A stretch of DNA of 5,367 nt from JAYEJW01 sp034716535 (lineage in GTDB: Bacteria > Pseudomonadota > Gammaproteobacteria > Chromatiales > Chromatiaceae), in the NCBI GenBank assembly GCA_034716535.1, contig JAYEJW010000618.1, forward strand, positions 1 to 5,367. Direction: 5' to 3'. Each line of letters starts with the position of its first letter. Position 1 is the first letter of the stretch. Made by a program: the position numbers and the translations under genes. Of the stretch, positions 1 through 4,551 are shown one piece after another. The notes under the pieces are model-generated. The model worked only from the letters and a program-made list of their open reading frames with translations. It had not been told where the DNA came from and ran no database searches.

Positions 1-120
1 TTAAAACTTCAGGTGAAAAATATGATAATAAAAATGAAAGTACTATTAGAGTTAATGTGCTTGGAATTTTTGTAGAGGTTTCTACAATTCTGGATAATAT
101 AATGAAAACTAAAAGTATAG
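1..120. other. Low-GC foreign segment joined to the GC-rich contig
   Basis: Bases 1-120 hold only 29 G or C (about 24%, counted by hand), while bases 121-180 hold 39 of 60 (65%). The change happens within a few bases of position 118-121 and falls inside a conserved stretch of the MscK-like gene. Two frames cross the segment without a stop. On the minus strand, positions 118 to 2 read as a hydrophobic stretch with a T-K-I-P-S-T turn followed by another hydrophobic run, the look of a membrane transporter. It is faintly reminiscent of the first helices of cation:proton antiporters. On the plus strand, the frame from base 3 is also open, through the junction to a stop at 222-224. The antiporter resemblance is from memory only. 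A chimeric read or contig end is the likeliest origin; insertion of foreign DNA is the alternative. Confidence 0.75.
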
Positions 121-1062
121 ATGCGCCAGCTCTTCGACCAGCGCGTGTTTGCCCACGGCTTCGCGTTTTGCCGTCTCCGCCTCGGCCCGCGCCTGCTCGG
201 CCTGGGCACGGCGGCGCTCGTTGAGCTGATCCTCCAGAAACCGCTTGCGGGCACTGAGCATCTTCAGGTCCTGCGCGGACTTGTCCCGCTCGGCCTTCAA
301 GAGGTCTTCGCGCGCTGCGTGGCTCAGCAGCTCGCGGTCGAGCATGAGGATCTCCGAGCGCACCTCCCGTTGCCGGGTCTCCGACACCCAGCGGCGGGCC
401 TCAGTCAGGGATGGTGATTCGCCTTCCGGTACCTGTCGGGCGAGCGCCTCGGCGATCTCCTCCAGCTCACCCTTGGCCTCGGTGATCCGCTTCCGCATCT
501 CGGTCGGACGCCGGGACCAGGTCTCGAGCTCCTTCTCCATCTCGCTGACCTTCGCCTCGACCGCGGCTACGTCCGCCTGCTCCTTGGCAAGGCGCTGCTC
601 GATTTCTTTGATGGACAGACCGTCGGGCAGGGGCTCTTGCTCGCCATCGGGCGGCGCCGCCTCGAGCCGACGGCGGAGCTCTTTCGTCTGTTCAGGCGCC
701 GTCTCGATGGCCTGGGCAAAGGCGGCGATCTTGGCATCATAGGACTTTGCGGCCTCCAGACTACTCAGGGCCTTGCGGTAGTACTCGGTCAGCTTGGATC
801 TGGTCGCTTCGTCCAGCTCGGCAGTGGCCTCTACCTCCTTGATTTTGCTTTCCAGCCTGCCCTCGGTGACGGAGGATCCTGAGACTGGGTCCGTCGCATC
901 CCGCGCATCCGCCGTGACTGTCTGGGGCCCATTCGGCGAGGAGGCCGCATCTTGGGCATGGGCCCCCGGCACGTGCAGCAACAATAGGAGTACGACCCAC
1001 AGGCCGGCGGGGCTTCTTTTCAACAGATCTTCACTCGTTTGCGCGCCTGAGAATGGAGGCAC
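109..1062 (-). CDS. MscK-type mechanosensitive channel, N-terminal periplasmic part only (3' truncated)
   Basis: This is the front end of a large MscS-superfamily channel of the MscK (KefA) type, which opens under membrane tension to release solutes during osmotic downshock. Seen: a hydrophobic leader at residues 20-36 ending AHA, consistent with a signal peptide. From about residue 70 to 305 there is a highly charged Ala/Glu/Arg/Lys-rich coiled coil matching the periplasmic MscS-porin-type domain at the N-terminus of MscK. It ends around a K-H-A-L-V-E-E-L-A motif, where family members continue for hundreds of residues into transmembrane helices and the MscS beta domain. E. coli MscK is about 1100 residues; here only about 313 are native. 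The last three residues (L-Y-F) and the stop come from the low-GC segment. The listed start is GTG at 1062, inside a hairpin and with no well-placed Shine-Dalgarno. A TTG at 1023 would give a textbook signal peptide starting M-K-R-S-P and may be the true start. Confidence 0.85.
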   Translation of the reverse strand: MPPFSGAQTSEDLLKRSPAGLWVVLLLLLHVPGAHAQDAASSPNGPQTVTADARDATDPVSGSSVTEGRLESKIKEVEATAELDEATRSKLTEYYRKALSSLEAAKSYDAKIAAFAQAIETAPEQTKELRRRLEAAPPDGEQEPLPDGLSIKEIEQRLAKEQADVAAVEAKVSEMEKELETWSRRPTEMRKRITEAKGELEEIAEALARQVPEGESPSLTEARRWVSETRQREVRSEILMLDRELLSHAAREDLLKAERDKSAQDLKMLSARKRFLEDQLNERRRAQAEQARAEAETAKREAVGKHALVEELAHLYF

Positions 1063-1102
1063 ATCCTTGTGCCTCGGAAACGCTGAATAGATCGGCGTTT
1101 CC
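1056..1102 (-). promoter_or_regulatory. Two back-to-back hairpins in the leader of the MscK-like gene
   Basis: Two inverted repeats abut with no gap. The upstream one pairs 1095-1102 with 1076-1083 (GGAAACGC / GCGTTTCC, 8 bp). The downstream one pairs 1069-1075 with 1056-1062 (GAGGCAC / GTGCCTC, 7 bp, loop AAGGAT). On the coding strand the GTG start at 1060-1062 is in the 3' arm of the second hairpin and a purine-rich AAGGAT is its loop. This could limit translation, or it could be a structured leader ahead of a downstream TTG start at 1023. Neither hairpin is followed by a T tract, so neither looks like an intrinsic terminator. Confidence 0.5.
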
Positions 1103-1167
1103 CTGGGAGTCGCGCCCGGCTGTGCACAGCGATGCTGGTGGGACGGCGGAGACTGCCTCGGTTGGGC

Positions 1168-1623
1168 TTACTTCTTGAGGCTGATTTTCATGCCGCCCAG
1201 GTCCAGGGAGATGTCGACGCCTGCCTGCGTGCCCTCGAGCTTGAGCTTGACCTTGTTCTGATTCTCCATCTCGACGACGCCGGCACCGCCGCCCAGCGCA
1301 GCGGATGCCTGGAGCTGCGTGTAGGTGCCTTCGATATCCTCGACCTTCGTCAGGTTATAGACGTTTCCTACGAGATCTATCGTCGAGATTTGGGCTGTGG
1401 CGCCGACGCGAAGTCCCGCAATTTTCAGGGGATATTCCTTGCCTTTGAATTTGAGCGTGCCCTCACCCCCGCCCACGCCCACGATAAACCCGACTTTCCA
1501 TTGCTTGAGCTCGATGGTGCCGTCCGGTTTGGGATCTCCAGCCACTAATGTGGCGGACGAAAGCGCCAGGGCGGCAACGAGACCGAACAGGGACAGGAGC
1601 TTGACCAAGGTGGCTTTGCGCAT
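1168..1623 (-). CDS. Small exported beta-rich protein, EipA/DUF1134-like
   Basis: The product is 151 residues. A signal peptide spans about residues 1-29 (positive M-R-K-A, hydrophobic 5-27, then V-A-G before D30), so the mature protein is probably periplasmic. The mature part is Gly- and Val-rich with alternating hydrophobic residues: a G-V-G-G-G-E-G-T-L-K-F-K-G-K-E-Y-P segment (48-65), a Gly-rich A-L-G-G-G-A-G turn (109-115), an E-N-Q-N motif (120-123) and a repetitive C-terminal strand pattern. This resembles DUF1134/EipA-type envelope proteins, which form a small beta-barrel and affect envelope integrity in alphaproteobacteria. That link rests on remembered pattern only. The ATG at 1623 is chosen over an upstream frame extension reaching 1896 because it starts the signal peptide and has AGAGGA eight bases before it. 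The MscK-like gene follows 105 nt downstream. Confidence 0.85.
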   Translation of the reverse strand: MRKATLVKLLSLFGLVAALALSSATLVAGDPKPDGTIELKQWKVGFIVGVGGGEGTLKFKGKEYPLKIAGLRVGATAQISTIDLVGNVYNLTKVEDIEGTYTQLQASAALGGGAGVVEMENQNKVKLKLEGTQAGVDISLDLGGMKISLKK

Positions 1624-1732
1624 AATCTCATTCCTCTTGTTGAAGACGTTGTGTCCTGTTTGACCACGGTGTGAACGGCATGTCATCCGCGGCCGTGTTT
1701 GATTGTAGGTGTTTCCTCTCAGACTTGCGTTA

Positions 1733-1750
1733 CTTCGGAGGTAACCGAAG
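1733..1750. repeat. Small perfect inverted repeat
   Basis: CTTCGG at 1733-1738 pairs with CCGAAG at 1745-1750 around a six-base AGGTAA loop. A competing stem, GTTAC (1729-1733) with GTAAC (1741-1745), overlaps it, so the segment could switch between two folds. It lies 19 bases before the plus-strand terminator-like hairpin. On the minus strand it is in the EipA-like gene leader, about 110 nt upstream of the start codon. I could not match it to a known riboswitch; the cyclic-di-GMP-I core motifs are absent. Confidence 0.4.
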
Positions 1751-1768
1751 AATGGCCGACCCTTCCCG

Positions 1769-1798
1769 CCGGTGCCTTGCGCGCCGGTTTCTTTTTTT
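1769..1798 (+). terminator. Rho-independent terminator, plus strand
   Basis: A GC-rich stem, CCGGTGC (1769-1775) with GCGCCGG (1781-1787), has one T-G wobble and a five-base loop. It is followed at once by a T tract with one interruption (1788-1798, TTTCTTTTTTT). The layout is that of an intrinsic terminator acting on plus-strand transcripts only, since the minus strand has no T run after the stem. No plus-strand gene lies upstream, so it may end an antisense or small RNA, or be a remnant of an earlier gene order. Confidence 0.6.
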
Positions 1799-1844
1799 CC
1801 GATCGATGTGCGGGGAAACAACAGCTTCCGAAGCCGTTCGCCGA

Positions 1845-2012
1845 TCAGGGATTCGCGGGTGGCATAACCGCTTCGGGTTTGGACGCCGTCACCCACAGGA
1901 AGGTTTCGCCGCCGATGTCGCGGTTTACCGCCGATTCGATCGCGAAGCCGATGGATGTCAGGCCGGCTCCCCTGTCAGGTGCTTGGGGTAGCGCGTTACC
2001 ACCCCGCGCCAT
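1845..2012 (-). pseudogene. Coding-like 55-codon frame, probable C-terminal remnant of a larger protein
   Basis: This small frame starts at an ATG nine bases after the stop of the SpoIIAA-like gene and in the same frame as it. The first 17 residues look random. From residue 18 the translation looks like real protein: L-T-S-I-G-F-A-I-E, then N-R-D-I-G-G-E-T-F-L-W-V, then T-A-S-K-P, then a stop. In those 32 codons 25 third positions are G or C, as expected of genes here. The pattern (an A/T-x-x-G-F-x-I-E strand, a polar turn, a hydrophobic F-L-W-V strand, then A-x-K-P) resembles the last two strands of a class I SAM-dependent methyltransferase. That is inference from memory. No good ribosome-binding site precedes the ATG, so a decayed gene end is more likely than a working small gene. 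It could instead be a true short gene. Confidence 0.4.
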
Positions 2013-2021
2013 TGGGTACTC

Positions 2022-2390
2022 TTATTCGGCTTCAGCGATCCACGCCTTCGCCTGTTCGAGCTGGTCGGCTGCGAACCCCTTGACCTGAGCCGCGACAAAG
2101 TGCGCGGCGATGTGCTCCGCCAGGTCTCCGATGGCGGAGTCCGTAACCAGGGCGACTTTGCGAATCTTACGATGGTGATCACGCACGAAGCGAAAGTGTC
2201 GGACCATTGCCGCGAGATTCTCCCATCCTGGAAACTTTGAGGTCTCGATGATCAGGCCGTCGAGGCCACCGCTCTCTTCGATGAACGGATCGACGAGTTG
2301 GACGAGCTGCTCGAAGTCCTCCGCTTCGAGCGCTCCCTCAGGGCGCACGTGCAACAGGGAGTGGTCGCGGTCCAGGTCGTATCTCATCAT
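2022..2390 (-). CDS. SpoIIAA-like (STAS-fold) protein
   Basis: The 122-residue product fits the soluble SpoIIAA-like family, small cytoplasmic proteins with a STAS-type alpha/beta fold whose exact role is mostly unknown. Seen in order: an N-terminal strand pair ending in H-V-R-P-E-G (14-19); an acidic helix (20-38); a strand G-L-I-I-E-T (45-50); the family-typical F-P-G-W-E-N-L (53-59); a basic helix with H-F-R-F-V-R-D-H-H-R-K (65-75); a strand K-V-A-L-V-T-D (78-84); and a C-terminal K-G-F then A-W-I helix (104-118). Length is normal for the family. The first of two adjacent ATGs is chosen because GGAGG lies eight to nine bases before it. There is no phosphatase or kinase partner nearby, so no anti-sigma switch can be inferred. 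A coding-like remnant follows in frame after its TAA. Confidence 0.85.
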   Translation of the reverse strand: MMRYDLDRDHSLLHVRPEGALEAEDFEQLVQLVDPFIEESGGLDGLIIETSKFPGWENLAAMVRHFRFVRDHHRKIRKVALVTDSAIGDLAEHIAAHFVAAQVKGFAADQLEQAKAWIAEAE

Positions 2391-2630
2391 GTTCTTCCCC
2401 TCCGGTTGGTCTTCGATCGCCTATAGGATAAGCGGAGAAAGCTGTGAGCACCTTGGAGGATTCCACAAAACGAGGTGAGTTGTCTGAGTGATGCCGGGGC
2501 GAGCTTACTCTGACTTTCCCGAAGATCTGCTCAGCGGGACGCATACCCGCGTTGGATGGACCAGAAAGCTGTGGAGGGGAAGTAACGGTGCCTTAGTCGT
2601 CGTGGTCGGGACACAGGCGAGGCGATCAGA

Positions 2631-2643
2631 GGGGTCAAGCCCC
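2631..2643. repeat. Short GGGG/CCCC dyad
   Basis: GGGG at 2631-2634 and CCCC at 2640-2643 are separated by TCAAG. Dyads of the form GGGGTCA-GCCCC are familiar as parts of dispersed palindromic elements in many proteobacterial genomes, but I cannot show from one copy that this is repetitive. Confidence 0.3.
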
Positions 2644-2753
2644 GGCGGTACAGTGCCCCCGTTCTGCGTATTGCAAAAAAAGGGGAGTTGCTGCCACCAG
2701 TTCAGCAGCGCCTAAGTTTCTCTTACAGTCATGATGCCGGTAGATTCTCTTCT

Positions 2754-2771
2754 GTTCTTCGCGTTCTTCGC
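2754..2771. repeat. Tandem nine-base repeat of a widespread intergenic motif
   Basis: GTTCTTCGC occurs twice in tandem (2754-2762 and 2763-2771) and is followed by GGTTTCGCG. Read in this direction it resembles the purine/pyrimidine-patterned intergenic motif of the form TTTGCGTTCTTTGCG, seen at gene ends in many unrelated bacteria. It lies about 55 bases beyond the stop of the YkgJ-like gene, a typical position for that motif. Confidence 0.4.
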
Positions 2772-2824
2772 GGTTTCGCGTGAGACTTTATCTATCTTGT
2801 TACGGAGTCTTAGGTGCGCCTGTG

Positions 2825-3103
2825 CTAGGGCGTCTCGTCTGCAGGTACCAACTCTTTGAGCGGGACGAAATAGAACCCACAGGTCGCCGGCGTCAGATTC
2901 TCCGCTGCGGTGCGCGGATACTTGCGGCAGCTTGGCGGGCGAAAAAGATAGACCGAACAGCTACTCTGGCCATGCTCGTCGTAGCTGAGAAACGGGCAGG
3001 GATAGGGGAGCTTGCAGCACTCACCGCAACGATTGCACTCGCCTCGCCGGTTGTCCGCGACTGGTAGTAGGGAGGCTGCAAGGCGTTTGAGCTTGTTCTT
3101 CAT
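2825..3103 (-). CDS. YkgJ-like cysteine-cluster protein (putative Zn/Fe-binding)
   Basis: The 92-residue protein has eight cysteines in the order of the YkgJ-type metal-binding family: C23-x2-C26-x2-C29-C30, C36, C49, C59 and C75. It also has the family's C-x-V-Y-x-x-R-P-x-x-C-R-K-Y-P segment (49-63), ending with C-G-F near residue 75. The family is predicted to chelate zinc or an iron-sulfur cluster, and its biological role is largely unknown. Short versions like this one occur in many environmental proteobacteria. There is no signal peptide and no clear transmembrane helix, so it is probably cytoplasmic. The ATG at 3103 is the first start in the frame and gives a family-like N-terminus (L-P-V-A-D-N-R before the first Cys), but there is no Shine-Dalgarno before it, so expression may rely on the upstream gene. 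The reading frame also stays open all the way back to the META gene's stop. Confidence 0.87.
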   Translation of the reverse strand: MKNKLKRLAASLLPVADNRRGECNRCGECCKLPYPCPFLSYDEHGQSSCSVYLFRPPSCRKYPRTAAENLTPATCGFYFVPLKELVPADETP

Positions 3104-3231
3104 GTGCTGATCAGGGAGGCGACTGGAGTAGCGGTCCGTTGTTCGTGGGGGCCGTATTGTATCGCCTTCGATGCCGGCGATGGGAGATCCCTTACGTTGT
3201 TGGCGGAGATATTCTCGGATTGTGCTCGATG

Positions 3232-3252
3232 TTTCGGCACGGACACCCGAAA
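3232..3252. repeat. Inverted repeat just after the META-domain gene
   Basis: TTTCGG (3232-3237) and CCGAAA (3247-3252) form a six-base stem around a nine-base loop, starting four bases beyond the stop codon of the META-domain gene. There is no T tract on either side, so it is at most a weak or Rho-assisted terminator, or an mRNA 3'-end stabiliser. The rest of the 153-base gap up to the YkgJ-like gene shows nothing else. Confidence 0.35.
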
Positions 3253-3256
3253 AGAT

Positions 3257-4162
3257 TCAGTCAGGTTTCGGATCGAAGATAAGGACCCCCTGCGGACTGC
3301 TCAGGACCAGATTGCCGAAGCGGAAGCCGAAGCGTTCCACCTTGCCCATCTGCTCGAGAAAGGCCTGCTCCTGTGCCATGAGCGGCTCCGGGCAGGCCAT
3401 GCGGGTGGATCCCACCGGGCCGATGGCGACAGCGCCCTTGCCTTTGTCGTCGATGTTGGCGAAGTACCTGTTGCAGCCGGCGGAGCCCCCGATTCGGTCT
3501 CCCTTGATCTCTGCCGTGAGGGTACCCTCCGGTACCTTATCCGTTCCCTCTTCGGCCATCTTGCGAAGCACCCAGGCGGTGTTCCCGATGTCCGCAAGGG
3601 ATAGGGATCCGAGTGCCTCGGACGCCGTTTCGCTAAGCTTTCTGTCCCGGAGCTCATAGGTCTTACGGACCTTCTGAGAGGGAAACGGGGCCGCATCCCC
3701 TTCGCCGACAACAACCATTTCCAGCGTCACGCCGTCCTCAGTGTGGTCGAGGCTTCTTACCTGCACGCGATCGCCGAGTAGGGTCGTGGCCAGGTTTTTC
3801 GGGTCGTCTCCCGCGAGCGACACGACCGAGAGGTAGGCAAAGCTGCCGCTTCCACCGGAGCTTTCCACCAGCAGCACGGCAGCATCTTTCTTGCCGTCCC
3901 CGTCGAGATCGCCTTCGGTGATCAGGTCGCCGATCAAGGTCAGGGAGGGCTTGGATGCGCCGCCCGGGACGAAGGGCTCGCCCTCGTAGTGCCCATTGGT
4001 CAGCCTGACCGGCTGCTCGTAGATGCCGGCGTAAGAGCCATTGGCGAGCCGGGTAGTCAGGGAATCCTTATCTGTCTGGGCCGCCTGAGCGCAAAGTCCG
4101 AGGAAGGCGGATCCGATCAAGAGTGGCGATGAGAGCGACAGCACCTGGACCGGTCGTTTCAT
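3257..4162 (-). CDS. Secreted META-domain (HslJ-like) protein with an N-terminal DxDGDG domain
   Basis: The product is 301 residues. A signal peptide spans about 1-28 (M-K-R-P, hydrophobic core, A-Q-A), so it is exported. Residues about 40-175 form a domain with a D-L-D-G-D-G-K-K-D loop (85-93), a calcium-loop-like motif, followed by a strand (A-A-V-L-L-V) and a G-G-S-G-S-F turn. This arrangement is common in proteins of this kind. Residues about 192-297 are a META domain: N-T-A-W-V-L at 194-199, S-A-G-C-N-R-Y-F at 227-234, and T-R-M-A-C-P with following E/Q-rich helix at 253-267. META domains occur in HslJ, a heat-inducible E. coli protein linked to novobiocin resistance; their molecular function is not settled. 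The ATG at 4162 is chosen because it starts the signal peptide. AAGGA lies eight bases upstream, inside the end of the glsB-like gene, so the two genes are almost certainly co-translated. Confidence 0.9.
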   Translation of the reverse strand: MKRPVQVLSLSSPLLIGSAFLGLCAQAAQTDKDSLTTRLANGSYAGIYEQPVRLTNGHYEGEPFVPGGASKPSLTLIGDLITEGDLDGDGKKDAAVLLVESSGGSGSFAYLSVVSLAGDDPKNLATTLLGDRVQVRSLDHTEDGVTLEMVVVGEGDAAPFPSQKVRKTYELRDRKLSETASEALGSLSLADIGNTAWVLRKMAEEGTDKVPEGTLTAEIKGDRIGGSAGCNRYFANIDDKGKGAVAIGPVGSTRMACPEPLMAQEQAFLEQMGKVERFGFRFGNLVLSSPQGVLIFDPKPD

Positions 4163-4166
4163 GCCG

Positions 4167-4418
4167 CTAGTCCTTCTTGAAAAGGCCCACGACGAACAAC
4201 AGAATGGCCGCGCCCACAACGGCAGTGATCAGGGAGCCGATCAGGCCGTTGGCCGCAACGCCGACGAAGCTGAAAATGAAGCCGCCGATCACGGCGCCGA
4301 TGACCCCAACAACGATGTTGCCCAGGATTCCGAAGCCGCCGCCGCGCATCAGGCTGCCGGCGATCCAGCCGGCGATCGCGCCGATGATGAGAAATCCAAG
4401 CAAGCTTTGCGCTTCCAC
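4167..4418 (-). CDS. GlsB/YeaQ/YmgE-family small membrane protein
   Basis: The 83-residue protein has the full pattern of the GlsB/YeaQ/YmgE stress-response membrane family (also called transglycosylase-associated). Three hydrophobic helices (about 5-22, 31-52 and 59-80) are rich in Gly. The hallmark G-A-I-A-G-W-I-A-G (13-21) is followed by a short basic M-R-G-G-G loop and a G-N-I-V-V-G-V-I-G-A-V-I-G-G stretch (33-46). The end is L-F-K-K-D. Members sit in the inner membrane and are induced by envelope, acid or osmotic stress in several bacteria; a mechanism is not established. The start is GTG at 4418, supported by GGAGG six bases upstream (4425-4429). The stop is four bases from the META gene's start, which makes them an operon. 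Confidence 0.92.
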   Translation of the reverse strand: MEAQSLLGFLIIGAIAGWIAGSLMRGGGFGILGNIVVGVIGAVIGGFIFSFVGVAANGLIGSLITAVVGAAILLFVVGLFKKD

Positions 4419-4446
4419 GATATACCTCCAAGGCTAAGGGAAAAGA

Positions 4447-4475
4447 ATCTTAGGTTACCCTGGAGCTCCGCCCAA
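4447..4475 (-). promoter_or_regulatory. Possible promoter of the glsB-META pair
   Basis: On the minus strand TTGGGC (4470-4475) and TAAGAT (4447-4452) are exactly 17 bases apart, with three and four matches to the sigma-70 consensus boxes. TAAGAT lies about 28 bases upstream of the GTG start, which leaves room for the GGAGG site. GGAGCTCC, a small palindrome, lies in the spacer. The match is only moderate and such pairs arise by chance. Confidence 0.3.
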
Positions 4476-4513
4476 CCCAAATGGAATGCTGACCGACGGC
4501 GCCGTAGCGGCCA

Positions 4514-4543
4514 TTTTCGGAGGTTGTCGACAGGCTCCGAAAA
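4514..4543. repeat. 30-bp near-perfect palindrome after the BLUF gene
   Basis: TTTTCGGAG (4514-4522) and CTCCGAAAA (4535-4543) are a perfect nine-base inverted repeat, and the middle TGTCGACA is itself palindromic. In all, 26 of 30 positions are symmetric. It starts nine bases after the BLUF stop and lies about 95 bases before the glsB start. It could be a terminator hairpin (though the T run is within the stem), or a dimeric regulator's operator. Confidence 0.5.
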
Positions 4544-4551
4544 CCCCCAAC

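Larger units (their letters stand above)
1624..2021. other. Intergenic region between the SpoIIAA-like and EipA-like genes
   Basis: These 398 bases hold no full-length gene I can support. They contain a coding-like remnant (1845-2012, minus strand), a plus-strand terminator-like hairpin (1769-1798) and a small hairpin (1733-1750). They must also contain the leader of the EipA-like gene. The open plus-strand frames here have Arg/Cys-rich, low-complexity translations typical of unread frames in GC-rich DNA. Confidence 0.6.
2391..2824. other. Intergenic region with repeat-like sequence
   Basis: No gene is supportable in these 434 bases. The minus-strand leader of the SpoIIAA-like gene includes GGAGGGG just before its ATG (about 2399-2406). 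Further right are a GGGG-TCAAG-CCCC hairpin (2631-2643), an A7 run with G4 (about 2674-2684), a GCTGC/GCAGC inverted repeat near 2691-2710, and a tandem nine-base repeat (2754-2771). This mix of short dyads and direct repeats looks like interspersed repeat DNA rather than a decayed gene. Confidence 0.5.

Noticed and set aside
121..882. Plus-strand frames at 121-417, 245-742 and 637-882
   Set aside because: They mirror the MscK-like gene; their translations are Arg/Ser/Leu-rich with no recognisable motifs, while the opposite strand gives a clear coiled-coil family match.
1601..1626. Plus-strand promoter TTGACC / CATAAT for a small RNA
   Set aside because: The boxes match well, but the spacer is only 14 bases and they overlap the start of the EipA-like gene.
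1700..1830. Cyclic-di-GMP-I riboswitch in the EipA-like leader (minus strand)
   Set aside because: GC-rich helices and a GGTTACC string looked similar at first, but the conserved GGCAAACC and GACGCAAAGCC core elements are missing.
1624..1896. Upstream extension of the EipA-like gene to 1896
   Set aside because: The extra 91 residues have no protein-like pattern, while the ATG at 1623 has a good ribosome-binding site and begins a signal peptide.
1671..2088. Plus-strand frames at 1671-1991 and 1699-2088
   Set aside because: They have no family match and Arg/Cys-rich composition, and they run across a plus-strand terminator and a minus-strand coding-like remnant.
2488..2715. Plus-strand frame of 75 codons
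   Set aside because: It runs through the dyads and the poly-A/G run, and its translation shows no domain or coding pattern.
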